Notes: generated from the sequence alone by a model not told the origin. DNA of 64,000 bases from Christiangramia crocea (GCF_022410465.1 NZ_JAJSON010000005.1:1-64000), one strand, 5' to 3'. Numbered from the stretch's first letter, positions 18,078-30,116 are shown. Numbers and translations are program-made.

Positions 18078-19505
18078 TTATAATGTGAGCTTCTTGTTGA
18101 GGTCTTCAACAAATTTCTTGAATTGCTTATCGGTAGAAGCAAGGTTGTCTACCGTTTTACATGCGTGCAGTACGGTGGCATGATCCCGGCTTCCTATCTG
18201 GGAACCGATACTCGCCAGCGATGCTTTTGTGAATTTCTTCGCAAAGAACATTGCAAGTTGTCTTGCCTGTACTATATGTCTCTTTCTGGTTTTGGACTGC
18301 AACGTATCTACATCCATCTGGAAGTAATCGCTAACCACCTTCTGGATATAGTCTATTGACACTTCACGTTTTGTGTTCTTCACGTAGTTGTCAACAATCT
18401 TCTTTGCCAGTTCCAGTGTGATATCCTTCTTATTGAAAGAAGAGTGGGCGATAAGTGAAATGATCGCACCTTCAAGTTCCCTGATATTAGTCTTGATGTT
18501 GTTAGCCAGGAATTCTACAATATCTTCCGGCATTTCCACACCATCGCGATAAAGCTTGCTCTTTATGATAGAAACGCGGGTCTCAAAATCGGGATGCTGA
18601 AGTTCAGCCGAAAGTCCCCATTTGAATCTTGAAAGCAAACGCTGTTCAATATCCTGCATATCAACCGGAGCTTTATCACTGGTTAAGATAACCTGCTTTC
18701 CATTTTGATGTAAATGATTGAATATATGGAAGAAAACATCCTGGGTCCCTGCTTTGCCAGAGAGTAACTGGATGTCATCCACTACAAGTACATCTATTAT
18801 CTGGTAGAAATGAATAAAATCATTACGATTGTTCTTCTTTACAGATTCGATATACTGCTGGGTAAATTTTTCAGCAGATATATACAGGACGGTTTTTTCC
18901 GGATACTTATCCTTGATCTCAACTCCAATAGCATGAGCAAGATGAGTCTTTCCAAGTCCAACGCCTCCGAATATTAAAAGTGGGTTAAAAGAGGTGCCTC
19001 CAGGCTTGTTAGCTACTGCTAAACCAGCAGATCTGGCCAGCCTGTTAGATTCACCTTCAAGGAAATTTTCAAAATTATAGTTGGGGTTAAGCTGAGATTC
19101 AATCTTCACATTCCTTATTCCGGGAATGATAAAAGGGTTCTTCAGCTCGGGACTTTTATTTTTAATAGGAACATCAACTTCCTGTGAAGCCATTTGAGAT
19201 CGTTGAGTACTTGGGATCTTTTCGGTAAATGGAAGCTTGTTACCATAAGTGTTCTCCATCTTTATCACATAAACCAGTTTGGCCTTTTCACCAAGTTCAC
19301 GTGTGAGAGAAACCTTTAACAGCTTAACATAATGTTCTTCCAGCCACTCGTAGAAAAATTTCGAAGGTACCTGGATGCTTAAGGCACAATCTGTAAGTTT
19401 CACTGCTTGGATAGGTTCAAACCATGTTTTGTAAGCTTGAGGGGTAATGTTATCCTGAATAAATGAAAGACAGTTATTCCAAACCGATTGCGCAGTTTTT
19501 GACAT
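18078..19505 (-). CDS. dnaA: Chromosomal replication initiator DnaA
   Basis: A 475-residue AAA+ protein. Domain I (about 1-85) starts SVWNNCLSFIQDNI. The ATPase core has Walker A GGVGLGKTH and Walker B VLVVDDIQLL. Domain IV carries the DNA-binding signature SRDHATVLHACKTV near the C-terminus. It binds DnaA boxes and opens oriC. Its neighbours are not dnaN, recF or gyrB, and no cluster of TTATCCACA-like boxes is visible in the 200 bp upstream, so oriC is probably elsewhere. Length and motifs are normal. Confidence 0.98.
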   Translation of the reverse strand: MSKTAQSVWNNCLSFIQDNITPQAYKTWFEPIQAVKLTDCALSIQVPSKFFYEWLEEHYVKLLKVSLTRELGEKAKLVYVIKMENTYGNKLPFTEKIPSTQRSQMASQEVDVPIKNKSPELKNPFIIPGIRNVKIESQLNPNYNFENFLEGESNRLARSAGLAVANKPGGTSFNPLLIFGGVGLGKTHLAHAIGVEIKDKYPEKTVLYISAEKFTQQYIESVKKNNRNDFIHFYQIIDVLVVDDIQLLSGKAGTQDVFFHIFNHLHQNGKQVILTSDKAPVDMQDIEQRLLSRFKWGLSAELQHPDFETRVSIIKSKLYRDGVEMPEDIVEFLANNIKTNIRELEGAIISLIAHSSFNKKDITLELAKKIVDNYVKNTKREVSIDYIQKVVSDYFQMDVDTLQSKTRKRHIVQARQLAMFFAKKFTKASLASIGSQIGSRDHATVLHACKTVDNLASTDKQFKKFVEDLNKKLTL

Positions 19506-19707
19506 TATTAGTTAAACTTAATTTAGGTTAGTAGTAAGTTCTTTGGAAGCCAGCTAATTGAAATTTGCTGACTCGAGCGGAACAAATATGTGAACAAAAA
19601 ATGTAAAAAAAAAACCATTTTGGGGTTGAATTTTAAGAAAAATTTGCGCATACTTACTTCCGAGTCTGAAGATAAAAAACCTTTCTTAAAAAGGCTATTT
19701 TTTTTAC

Positions 19708-20106
19708 ATGAAATCACACGAAACTTTTGTTAAAGTCCGATATGCCGAAACCGATCAGATGGGTGTGGTGCATCATGGCAATTATCCTCAGTACCTTGAA
19801 ATAGCCCGGATAGACTGGTTAGAGTCTCTTGGGATCTCGTACAAAAGTATGGAAGAAGAAGGGATAATGTTGCCGGTATTCGAATTAAAATTGAAATATC
19901 ACAAACCCGTCACTTTTCATGAAAACCTTAAGGTAGAAACCCGTTTGAAGGAAATGCCAAATGTTAAAATTATATTTGACTACTCCGTCTTTAACTCAAA
20001 TGGTGAATTGGTGACTTCAGCTACTTCAGTTTTGGTTTTCATGGATGCGAAAACAAGGAAACCTATTCGCTGCCCTGAATATATATTAGAAAAACTGAAG
20101 GACTAA
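19708..20106 (+). CDS. Acyl-CoA thioesterase, 4HBT/YbgC type
   Basis: A 132-residue hotdog-fold protein. The YbgC signature YAETDQMGVVHHGNYPQYLE holds the catalytic aspartate and lies at residues 11-30. It should hydrolyse acyl-CoA thioesters in the cytosol. It is divergent from dnaA with about 200 bp between them, a gap that contains A/T runs but no obvious promoter match. The 3' end overlaps the convergent YigZ gene by 4 bp. Chain-length preference cannot be read. Confidence 0.9.
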   Translation: MKSHETFVKVRYAETDQMGVVHHGNYPQYLEIARIDWLESLGISYKSMEEEGIMLPVFELKLKYHKPVTFHENLKVETRLKEMPNVKIIFDYSVFNSNGELVTSATSVLVFMDAKTRKPIRCPEYILEKLKD

Positions 20107-20717
20107 TCTCTGAGTTTTGTTATTTCTACTTTATAAGTATTGTCAAATTTTGAATAGATCTTTTCTGCATCTTTTTTTCTTACCGAAATAAAAACCTTAC
20201 AGTCTATTTCAAGTTTTTGGTCTATTACATTCAGATTATTCTGTTTTATCACCTGCATCACCTTATTCATTTCAGGATAATCAAATTTCACAACGAAAAC
20301 TTCATCGATCGTCCTTTTTATGATATCCGATTCTTCCAGAGCCATTTGTGCCGAAGTTTTATAAGCGTTTATGAGTCCGCCAACTCCCAGCTTCACTCCG
20401 CCAAAATACCTAACAACAACTATAAGTATATTGGTTAAATTAAAAGACTGTATCTGACCATAAATTGGCATTCCTGCCGAATTGGATGGCTCCCCGTCAT
20501 CATTGGCGCGATAACGGAAGTTTTCCTCTTCTTTTCCCAGTTGCCAGGCATAACACCAGTGACGGGCCTTATGGTGTTTTGCTTTTAGTTCATCAATATG
20601 TTCATTGGCCTCTTCTTCAGACTTTATAGGGAAAGCATATCCAAAGAACTTTGAATTTCTGTCCTTGAAGAGCACCTCGGGAGAAGGTTTGGTGATGCTT
20701 TGATAAGTGTCTTTCAT
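20103..20717 (-). CDS. YigZ/IMPACT family protein
   Basis: A 204-residue protein whose N-terminal UPF0029/IMPACT domain shows KSEEEANEHI, then RHWCYAWQLG, NDDGEPSNSAGMPI and RYFGGVKLGVGGLI. The C-terminal part (about 135-204) resembles the ferredoxin-like second YigZ domain. The eukaryotic homologue regulates translation by inhibiting Gcn2; the bacterial role is unresolved. It overlaps the EamA gene by 4 bp and ends within the thioesterase gene's last codons. Confidence 0.9.
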   Translation of the reverse strand: MKDTYQSITKPSPEVLFKDRNSKFFGYAFPIKSEEEANEHIDELKAKHHKARHWCYAWQLGKEEENFRYRANDDGEPSNSAGMPIYGQIQSFNLTNILIVVVRYFGGVKLGVGGLINAYKTSAQMALEESDIIKRTIDEVFVVKFDYPEMNKVMQVIKQNNLNVIDQKLEIDCKVFISVRKKDAEKIYSKFDNTYKVEITKLRD

Positions 20718-21586
20718 ATCGCAGAATTTGCAACCAGGATTATACTTATTACAGCTATTGCGAGCCCAATCCAGTTCTTCTTTAAGAGCTTTTCCCGGAA
20801 CAGAAGGATGCCAGTGAGGGTAGAAAGAGTCACAATGGCTACATGGTTTATGGTGAAAATAGTGGAGCTTTCAAATCCATTGCTCCTCAGGGCCATTACC
20901 AGGAAATAAATGGAATAATAGTTTGGGATTCCAAGGGCGATTCCGCCAAGAATATTCCGAAAGCTGATTTTTAGTTTTCCTAAGAATGCCTGTACTATCA
21001 GAATCAGAACTCCCAGGGCTCCGGCCGTGGCAAAAATGGTAGAGGAGAAGAGACCTACATCTTCTTCAGCAACATAACTGGTTTCAAGGTATTTTAGACT
21101 GGTGTCTATGATCCCACTTCCTAAAAATACGAGCAGTGGAAAAATTAGATTTTTACTCTTTATAGTTAAACCTTCCCTGGTTTTTATGGAGGTGAGGTAA
21201 ACTGCTGCCAAAGCCAGTACAATGCCTGTTAGTTTCAGGGCTCCTGTACTCTCTTTGTACAGGAAGATTCCGAATAGAACCGGGATGGCAACCGACATCT
21301 TTGTAGCTACCGCGACCACCGAAAGTCCGCTTTTTTGTGTGGTGATCGCTGCAAGATTGAAGACGGTAATGAAAAGAACACCAAGCATCAGGGCACCGGG
21401 AAACCAGTTTTCTGAAGGGACATGGCTAAAATCTGAACCCTCTATATAACCGAAGAAACCAACCGTACAGGCAATAAAATAATTAACTATAATCGCCTGG
21501 AGTGTATTTACGTTAAATCTTGTGTAAAGCCTGAATACCACAAAAATTATGGTAGATGATAATACACTCAGAAGCAGGTAGATCAA
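20714..21586 (-). CDS. EamA/DMT-superfamily transporter
   Basis: A 290-residue inner-membrane protein with about ten hydrophobic helices arranged as two EamA repeats. The first repeat ends near SVAIPVLFGIFLYKE and KLTGIVLALAAVYL; the second near TLTGILLFREKL and WIGLAIAVISIILV. The repeated glutamate after the seventh/ninth helix is typical of the drug/metabolite transporter group. The substrate is unknown. It sits between the HAD phosphatase (4-bp overlap) and YigZ (4-bp overlap), forming a tight reverse-strand operon that begins at ribD. Confidence 0.85.
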   Translation of the reverse strand: MIYLLLSVLSSTIIFVVFRLYTRFNVNTLQAIIVNYFIACTVGFFGYIEGSDFSHVPSENWFPGALMLGVLFITVFNLAAITTQKSGLSVVAVATKMSVAIPVLFGIFLYKESTGALKLTGIVLALAAVYLTSIKTREGLTIKSKNLIFPLLVFLGSGIIDTSLKYLETSYVAEEDVGLFSSTIFATAGALGVLILIVQAFLGKLKISFRNILGGIALGIPNYYSIYFLVMALRSNGFESSTIFTINHVAIVTLSTLTGILLFREKLLKKNWIGLAIAVISIILVANSAI

Positions 21587-22191
21587 AATAAATCACTTTT
21601 AGTGGTAAACAGGTCTATTACGTCTTCCCTGGTGGGCTCAATATTCCAGGTGTTAAACCCAAGGCTGGCGGCCGATTCGGTATGCTCAGCGGTGTCGTCA
21701 ATAAAAAGGCAGTTTTCCGGTTGAAGTTCATGTTGATCCAGGATGAATTCAAAGATCTCAGGATCCGGCTTGCGTAATCCTATTTCATGGGATAAATAGA
21801 AGGCGTCAAAACAATTCCTGAAATCTTCAAAAAAAGTAACATTGCTCTTTATATGTTCTATGTGGTTTTCGTTGGTGTTGCTTAAAAGGATAAGTTTATA
21901 GTCCTTTTCTTCGGCAAGCTTCTGAATGAATCTGAAACGATATTCCGGAAACTCAAGGATCATTGCATTCCAGGAGTTCAGGAAATCATTAGTTTGCAAC
22001 TGCGGAAAATGTGCACGATAATGTTCAGAGATCTCATCAGAAGTAATAAAACCCTGTTCATACTCTTTGTTTTTCGCCATTATTGATTCCGGCAGTTTAT
22101 CGATATCCATTTCCTTCAGCCTTTTGCTGGTTGCATCTTTATCCAGATTGATAAATACGTCTCCAAAATCAAAAATTATTGCCTTGATCAT
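21583..22191 (-). CDS. HAD-superfamily (subfamily IA) phosphatase, YihX-like
   Basis: A 202-residue protein with HAD motif I as FDFGDVFINLD, motif II as LLSNTNE near residue 105, a conserved lysine in GLRKPDPEIF, and motif III as CLFIDDTAEH. The arrangement matches the YihX-type sugar phosphatases. The start overlaps the 3' end of ribD by 23 bp. Dephosphorylation of a riboflavin intermediate is tempting from the context, because a phosphatase is needed after RibD, but this is inference. Confidence 0.88.
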   Translation of the reverse strand: MIKAIIFDFGDVFINLDKDATSKRLKEMDIDKLPESIMAKNKEYEQGFITSDEISEHYRAHFPQLQTNDFLNSWNAMILEFPEYRFRFIQKLAEEKDYKLILLSNTNENHIEHIKSNVTFFEDFRNCFDAFYLSHEIGLRKPDPEIFEFILDQHELQPENCLFIDDTAEHTESAASLGFNTWNIEPTREDVIDLFTTKSDLF

Positions 22192-23227
22192 TTCTGTAAA
22201 TTTTTAAATTATCGTTTGCGATCATCAACTCTTTTTCCAGTTTTCCAGTTAGCAAAGGAGCCTTCAGCCCCTTTTTAAAACGTGACTTTCCGGTAAAAAT
22301 TCTGGCTTCATCCCAGAGGCCGGTTTCTATAAACTGTTTTAGGGTATTGGTTCCGCCTTCTATGATCACCGACTGCAGCTCATGCTTATAAAGAATTCTG
22401 CAGATATCCTGCGCTATATTTTCTGAAAAAACTATCTCTTCAAAGATCAGATTATCTTCTTTTGAGGTTTGGTTGTTTTGCCCGCAAATGATAATGGTTT
22501 TTTGTTGGTCATTATATATCGAAGCATCTTTTGGGATCTTGAGGGACTTATCTATAATGATCCTCACTGGGTCTTCACCCGTCCATTTTCTTACATTCAG
22601 GTTTGGATTGTCTTCAAGTACAGTACTGGTGCCTACAAGAATGGCTGCCTCTTCACTACGCCATTTATGAACCAGGGTGCCCGAATATTTATTGGTGATC
22701 CAAACAGGTTTCTTTTCTGCCTTTGTTTCCGGAGCAATAAAACCATCCTGCGTCTGTGCCCATTTCAGTATTATATAAGGCCGCTTTTTGTTATGAAAAG
22801 TGAAAAATCGTTTATTCAGTTCCAGGCATTCTTCTTCCAGCACTCCAACTTTTACCTTACAACCTGAATCCATCAGTTTTTTGATTCCACGACCTGCCAC
22901 CTTGGCAAAGGGATCCATAGTGCCGATGACCACTTTTTTGATTCCTTTTTCAATAATCAGGTCACTGCAGGGAGGTGTTTTTCCATAATGACTGCAGGGT
23001 TCCAGGTTAACATAAATCGTTGCATGTTTAAGCAGGGCCTCATTCTTCACTGAATTGATGGCGTTCACCTCGGCATGGGGCTCTCCGGCCTTTTTATGCC
23101 AGCCTTCTCCAATGATCTTTTCTTCATGAACAATTACACTTCCCACCATTGGATTTGGATAGGTAGTTCCAAGGCCGTTTCGGGCAAGTTCTATGCAGCG
23201 TTTTATGTATTTTTCGCTTATATTCAC
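22169..23227 (-). CDS. ribD: Bifunctional riboflavin deaminase/reductase RibD
   Basis: A 352-residue cytosolic enzyme for the second and third steps of riboflavin synthesis. The N-terminal zinc deaminase shows HAEVNAI and EPCSHYGKTPPC. The C-terminal reductase starts with PYIILKWAQTQDGFI near residue 150 and has IIEGGTNTL near 313. It is divergent from a GNAT gene with only 27 bp between, so no FMN riboswitch fits here. The downstream overlap with a HAD phosphatase is suggestive for the pathway. Confidence 0.95.
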   Translation of the reverse strand: MNISEKYIKRCIELARNGLGTTYPNPMVGSVIVHEEKIIGEGWHKKAGEPHAEVNAINSVKNEALLKHATIYVNLEPCSHYGKTPPCSDLIIEKGIKKVVIGTMDPFAKVAGRGIKKLMDSGCKVKVGVLEEECLELNKRFFTFHNKKRPYIILKWAQTQDGFIAPETKAEKKPVWITNKYSGTLVHKWRSEEAAILVGTSTVLEDNPNLNVRKWTGEDPVRIIIDKSLKIPKDASIYNDQQKTIIICGQNNQTSKEDNLIFEEIVFSENIAQDICRILYKHELQSVIIEGGTNTLKQFIETGLWDEARIFTGKSRFKKGLKAPLLTGKLEKELMIANDNLKIYRNDQGNNF

Positions 23228-23254
23228 CTCACAAAAATAGAATAATTAGCCAGA

Positions 23255-23740
23255 ATGAATACATGGAAAATCCGACAGATAAAACCAGAAGACAATCAGC
23301 AGGTTAAAGACCTTATTAGAAGTGTGCTTGTTGAAATGGGTGTTCCAAAGGTTGGTACTGCTTACGAAGATAAGGCGCTGGATGACATGACCCAGACGTA
23401 TAATGATGAAAGAAGTGCCTACTTTGTGGTTGAAGAGGATACAAAAATTATCGGCGGAGCCGGGATCGCACCTTTAACAGGGTTGGAGGAAAAAGTTTGC
23501 GAACTTCAAAAAATGTATTTTCTTCCTGAAGCCCGGGGAAGGGGGATAGGGATGAAGATGATCACCCAGTGTCTTGATTTTGGAAGGAATAAAGGTTTCA
23601 GAAAGTGTTATATCGAGACCCTGCCTTATATGGAAAACGCCCGTCGTTTATACGATAAGAACGGCTTTGAGGTAATTGATAAACCGCTTGGTGATACCGG
23701 TCATTATAATTGCACGGTTTTTATGACAAAAGAACTCTGA
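23255..23740 (+). CDS. GNAT-family N-acetyltransferase
   Basis: A 161-residue single GNAT domain. The acetyl-CoA binding loop is ARGRGIGMKMI near residues 93-103 after the core strand KMYFLPEA, and NARRLYDKNGFEVI marks the C-terminal part. The substrate is unknown. It is divergent from ribD and followed, 64 bp later, by prmC. Nothing is unusual. Confidence 0.88.
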   Translation: MNTWKIRQIKPEDNQQVKDLIRSVLVEMGVPKVGTAYEDKALDDMTQTYNDERSAYFVVEEDTKIIGGAGIAPLTGLEEKVCELQKMYFLPEARGRGIGMKMITQCLDFGRNKGFRKCYIETLPYMENARRLYDKNGFEVIDKPLGDTGHYNCTVFMTKEL

Positions 23741-23804
23741 GCTTAGAACAATAAGCCTAAAGCAAGGACTCTAAACTTTTAACTTAAAATAATCAGCTTT
23801 AAAA

Positions 23805-24653
23805 ATGCTTCTATCTCATTTAAGAATCCAGTTCATTGAACGGTTAAAGGACGATTATCCCGCCACCGAAATAGAATCGTTTTTCTATATTCTCACCGAG
23901 GAATATTTAGGAATGACCCGGCTGGAAGCTGCGTTAGACAGAGATTTTGAAGTATCGGAAGAACAGAAAGCCTGGTTTGAACATGCTCTGCTTCGGTTGA
24001 AAGATCATGAGCCCATTCAGCATATCACCGGAAAAGAAGAATTCTTCGGGATGAATTTCAGGGTGAGTAAACATGTGCTTATTCCCCGGCCGGAAACCGA
24101 AGAGCTGGTGGAGTGGATAGTAGCTGACTTTGAAAAAGAAGAGAAGAAAATAAGGGTACTCGACATCGGGACTGGTAGCGGCTGTATCGCCATAAGCCTG
24201 GCAAAGGCGCTGAAGAATGCTGAGGTCACTGCCTTTGATGTTTCAGAGGAAGCTTTGGAACTGGCAAAAGCCAATGCAGCGGAGAATAAGGTTATGGTGA
24301 ACTTTCAGAAAATGGATATTCTCGTAACAGAGAGCCTTGCCGGAAAATTCGATATCATCGTTTCCAATCCTCCGTACGTTAGAGAACTCGAAAAGAAGGA
24401 AATGGATAAGAACGTCCTTGGCCATGAACCTGAGAAGGCGCTGTATGTAAAAGATGAAAACCCTCTGATATTCTATAAAAAGATCGCCGGCCTGGCCATG
24501 GACTTTCTGGAGCCCGGCGGATGTTTATATTTTGAGATAAACCAGTACCTCGCTGAAGAAACAAAAGAGCTGGTGGAAAATTTTGGTTTTGAAACCGGGC
24601 TGAAAAAGGATATTTTTGGAAACTTCCGAATGCTTAAGGGTATTAAGAAATAG
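23805..24653 (+). CDS. prmC: Release factor glutamine methyltransferase PrmC
   Basis: A 282-residue enzyme that methylates the glutamine of the GGQ motif in RF1 and RF2. Diagnostic features are the HITGKEEFFGMNF loop, IPRPETEELVEW, the SAM site VLDIGTGSGCIAI and the catalytic SNPPYV. The helical N-terminal domain is complete. It heads a forward run prmC - LOG - VOC - ligA - VanX with gaps of 5, 2 and 16 bp and then a 4-bp overlap. Confidence 0.96.
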   Translation: MLLSHLRIQFIERLKDDYPATEIESFFYILTEEYLGMTRLEAALDRDFEVSEEQKAWFEHALLRLKDHEPIQHITGKEEFFGMNFRVSKHVLIPRPETEELVEWIVADFEKEEKKIRVLDIGTGSGCIAISLAKALKNAEVTAFDVSEEALELAKANAAENKVMVNFQKMDILVTESLAGKFDIIVSNPPYVRELEKKEMDKNVLGHEPEKALYVKDENPLIFYKKIAGLAMDFLEPGGCLYFEINQYLAEETKELVENFGFETGLKKDIFGNFRMLKGIKK

Positions 24654-24658
24654 AGAAA

Positions 24659-25261
24659 ATGAGTAATACATTCAATAATCTCCATAATCTGGCCGTATTC
24701 TGTGCCAGTAGTGATGGCAACGATCCAGAGATCTACAGAACCGCTTACAATGTTGGAAAAGTGATTGCTCAAAATAATATCAGGCTCGTGTATGGTGGAA
24801 GTAAACTTGGCTTAATGGGGCAGGTGGCCAAAGGAGTGATGGATTATAATGGAAAAGTGACGGGGGTAATCCCTGATTTTTTAAAGACGAAGGAAGTGGT
24901 ACACCCAGGACTGGACAGGCTTATTACCACCAATGATATGCATGAGCGAAAGCTTTCCATGAACGAACTTAGCGACGCATTTGTTGCTCTCCCGGGTGGC
25001 TTCGGTACTTTTGAAGAGCTCTTTGAGATCGTTACCTGGGCACAGCTTGGTCTGCACAGGAAGCCGATTGGATTACTAAACATAGGAGGTTTTTATGATG
25101 ATCTGGTAAGTATGTTCCAAAAAATGACTTCAAAAGGACTGTTGAAAGAGGATAATCTTGATATACTCCTGGTTTCAGATGATTTTGAAAAGCTTCTGGA
25201 GTTGATGAGGAAATTCGAACCGAAGCCGGTCCCTAAATGGATGAATAAGAATCAGACCTGA
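24659..25261 (+). CDS. LOG family protein (TIGR00730 type), putative nucleotide phosphoribohydrolase
   Basis: A 200-residue Rossmann-fold protein with YGGSKLGLMG near residue 42 and the LOG signature PGGFGTFEELFEIVTWAQLG near residue 101. Characterised members cleave cytokinin riboside 5'-monophosphates or other nucleoside monophosphates to free base and ribose phosphate; bacterial members may act in purine turnover. It lies 5 bp after prmC and 2 bp before the VOC gene. Confidence 0.93.
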   Translation: MSNTFNNLHNLAVFCASSDGNDPEIYRTAYNVGKVIAQNNIRLVYGGSKLGLMGQVAKGVMDYNGKVTGVIPDFLKTKEVVHPGLDRLITTNDMHERKLSMNELSDAFVALPGGFGTFEELFEIVTWAQLGLHRKPIGLLNIGGFYDDLVSMFQKMTSKGLLKEDNLDILLVSDDFEKLLELMRKFEPKPVPKWMNKNQT

Positions 25262-25263
25262 TC

Positions 25264-25935
25264 ATGAAAATAAAAAAGCTTACGGTCTACAGCAGTAATA
25301 TAAAATCCCAACTTAAATTCTATCGTGATGAGTTGAACTTTAAGGCGAAGAATTACTCCGAGAAAAGCTTCGAGCTGGTCGCGGGATATTCAGTTTTAAG
25401 GTTTGAATTTAAGGAAAATGCGACTCCATACCATATTGCCCTTCATATTCCAGACAGGCAGGAGGAAGAAGCCCTGGCCTGGGTAGAGAATAAAATGGTC
25501 GCTCTTCAGAATAACAGGGAAAAGATCATCGATTTCAGTAACTGGCAGGCAATGTCAGTTTATTTCTATGATAAGGATAAGAATATAATGGAGTTCATTT
25601 CCCGCAGGGATTTCAGTAAACCGGAGTCTGCGATCTTTATGCCTTCCAGTATAGTTGGCATAGCCGAAATAGGCTTGGTGACCCATAATGTGAGGGAAAA
25701 ATTTAAAGAACTCAACCTGGAATGCGGACTGCATAAATTTGATGGTGATTATGAACGTTTTTGTGCAATTGGAGACCCCTCAGGCCTGATCATTACGATC
25801 AATAATGATCTAAAGAACTGGTTCCCTACCGGTGATAAAGCCTGCGTGTCTGACTTTAAACTGGAATTCGAACATGAAGGCGATTATTTCGATCTTAATT
25901 TTAATGATAACCAACTGGAAATATCCAAAAAATAA
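25264..25935 (+). CDS. VOC/glyoxalase-fold protein
   Basis: A 223-residue protein whose N-terminal half (about 1-120) follows the beta-alpha-beta-beta-beta pattern of the VOC fold: KKLTVYSSNIKSQLKFYRDE..F, later YFYDKDKNIMEFISR. The second half appears to be a degenerate second module (IAEIGLVTHNV...). Metal-binding positions in this fold are normally H/E; HIALHI and MEFI are candidates. The reaction is unknown. It is tightly linked to the LOG gene and ligA, which gives no functional hint. Confidence 0.75.
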   Translation: MKIKKLTVYSSNIKSQLKFYRDELNFKAKNYSEKSFELVAGYSVLRFEFKENATPYHIALHIPDRQEEEALAWVENKMVALQNNREKIIDFSNWQAMSVYFYDKDKNIMEFISRRDFSKPESAIFMPSSIVGIAEIGLVTHNVREKFKELNLECGLHKFDGDYERFCAIGDPSGLIITINNDLKNWFPTGDKACVSDFKLEFEHEGDYFDLNFNDNQLEISKK

Positions 25936-25945
25936 TACCAACTGA

Positions 25946-28632
<2,687 letters not shown>

Positions 28633-28660
28633 TTCCGGTTCTTTTCGAAAATGAATCTAC

Positions 28661-28686
28661 GGAATTTGAGAAAATCTCAATTTTTT
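28661..28686 (+). terminator. Weak terminator after the VanX-like gene
   Basis: A 6-bp stem (28666-28671 with 28675-28680) is followed by six T. A larger inverted repeat, AATTCCG/CGGAATT (28631-28637 with 28660-28666), overlaps it. The short stem makes it uncertain. Confidence 0.4.
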
Positions 28687-28784
28687 ACTCCATATACTAT
28701 TTTTATTAACAAAAAAATATGGTTTGTTTGATATATTGGTAATATTTGAAGATATTTCGCCCCCAAAACGCCCTGCATTGAAAT

Positions 28785-29483
28785 ATGAAATATAGCCGGA
28801 TCTTTATATTGGCCTGCCTGCCTATTTTGGCAGTTAATCTGTTCTCTGTGGCCTATGATATTGAATGGATGGTGAACACTACCGAATTTCTGGTTTATTT
28901 TCCGCTATTCGTTGGTTTTTACAAACGACTGGATTTTGCCAATTTCAATATTATCGCTTTTCTGGGCCTAAGCCTGGTAGCAGCAATCTTCAATTTTTTC
29001 CATGAAGCGAGACCGATCTATTTTATAGCGATGTTCTTCAGCATGACGTCCTATTTTTTTCTGATCAGGGAGGCGGTTAGATATACTCAAAGAGAAACGG
29101 CCAATAAGTTCATGCTGTTTTTCTTTTTTATTCTGGTAGCCGTAAACATCTACTTCCTTTTCCAGCATTTGCGGCAAATGGAGATGCATTTAGCTGGAGT
29201 AATTGAGGTGGGCTTTTATTCGGCCTACTATATAAACCTGCTGGTTCTTGCCATTGTAGCCCTCATTTATTATCTGAACTCCTATTCCAGGAAGTCGGTA
29301 TTTTTTATCAGTCTGGTAATGGCAGTGGTAGTTTCTGATGTTCTCAGGGATATGGCAGCTTTCTATCTTCGTGATACCAGTGTCCTTATTATAGAGAGTA
29401 TTCTAAGGTTTACCGGTGTAATCCTGGCTTTTCAGTTCTATGCGACCGAAGAAAAGAAGCTTAGGTTGATCAATCTGGTATGA
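28785..29483 (+). CDS. Multi-pass membrane protein of unknown function
   Basis: A 232-residue protein with about seven hydrophobic segments and few charged residues between them. The arrangement is loosely like the YhhN family, but I cannot confirm it. It contains an FHEARP loop and a charged REAVRYTQRETANK cytoplasmic loop near residue 90, and ends with KKLRLINLV. It has 150 bp of AT-rich sequence upstream and is followed, 120 bp later, by the DUF6913 gene. I do not recognise a substrate or reaction. Confidence 0.6.
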   Translation: MKYSRIFILACLPILAVNLFSVAYDIEWMVNTTEFLVYFPLFVGFYKRLDFANFNIIAFLGLSLVAAIFNFFHEARPIYFIAMFFSMTSYFFLIREAVRYTQRETANKFMLFFFFILVAVNIYFLFQHLRQMEMHLAGVIEVGFYSAYYINLLVLAIVALIYYLNSYSRKSVFFISLVMAVVVSDVLRDMAAFYLRDTSVLIIESILRFTGVILAFQFYATEEKKLRLINLV

Positions 29484-29577
29484 TACCGGCATTTCACAAA
29501 ATGTACAAAGCTGTTAAATTCCAATGGTAACCTATGTTCACAGATCTCAAACCTCTTTCTTGTTGTGATAAATTATT

Positions 29578-29585
29578 TACATTTG
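29578..29585 (+). promoter_or_regulatory. -7 element upstream of the DUF6913-dapA pair
   Basis: TACATTTG is an exact TAnnTTTG element 18 bp before the ATG at 29604. TTG motifs occur at 29560-29565 but closer than the usual 19-21 bp. Confidence 0.5.
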
Positions 29586-29603
29586 CGCCACTAAAATTAA
29601 TAG

Positions 29604-30116
29604 ATGATCTCCGGTAAGCTGAAAAGTTATTTCTGTTCAAAAAAGATACACCGTGCTTTGACAGCAAAGAGAATATCTTTTGGGGAATATTCAGGAAAAG
29701 CCGGTTTGATAATTGATGCTGAAAATTTTGACGAGAACTGGAAATTGGCAGAATTTTACAAGTTGCTTCAGCTTAAAAAAGAGAACTTTAGTATTGCTGT
29801 TTGTGGTTCCCGGGAAAGTTTGCCTGAAGATCTGGATGCAGCGATTCTGGATCCTAAAGAGATCTCGGCGATGGGAGAGTTCAAATCTGAAGGGATAAGA
29901 AGTTTTGCTGAAAATAAATTTGATTTTATCATCTGTCATTTTTCAAAGAACACTTCGGCTACCGCTTTGCTTTCGGCTGTAGCAATAGCTGGCGTGAAAA
30001 TTGGTAATACCCCCGATGAATATGGTATCTATGATGTGGAAATAGATTCGGGAGATATTGAAGTTTTTCAGCAGGAAGCATTGAAATATTTAAAAATCTT
30101 AAAAAAGAATAACTGA
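29604..30116 (+). CDS. DUF6913 family protein
   Basis: A 170-residue soluble protein. The pattern [19 protein letters not shown] near residue 33 and the C-terminal [17 protein letters not shown] fit the Flavobacteriaceae DUF6913 family, which regularly precedes dapA. No catalytic motif is visible; the alternating strand/helix pattern suggests an alpha/beta fold. The stop overlaps the dapA start by one base, so translation is coupled and a link to lysine/cell-wall precursor synthesis is plausible. Function unknown. Confidence 0.75.
   Translation: MISGKLKSYFCSKKIHRALTAKRISFGEYSGKAGLIIDAENFDENWKLAEFYKLLQLKKENFSIAVCGSRESLPEDLDAAILDPKEISAMGEFKSEGIRSFAENKFDFIICHFSKNTSATALLSAVAIAGVKIGNTPDEYGIYDVEIDSGDIEVFQQEALKYLKILKKNN

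Noticed and set aside
18068-18142. Longer N-terminus for the LMW phosphatase
   Set aside because: The extra 25 residues overlap dnaA and lack family similarity; the conserved MKTRVLMVCLGN starts at 18067.
19506-19707. oriC next to dnaA
   Set aside because: No TTATCCACA-like boxes or AT-rich unwinding repeats in ordered clusters are visible.
22169-23254. FMN riboswitch upstream of ribD
   Set aside because: Only 27 bp separate ribD from the divergent GNAT gene, and no RFN element bases are seen.
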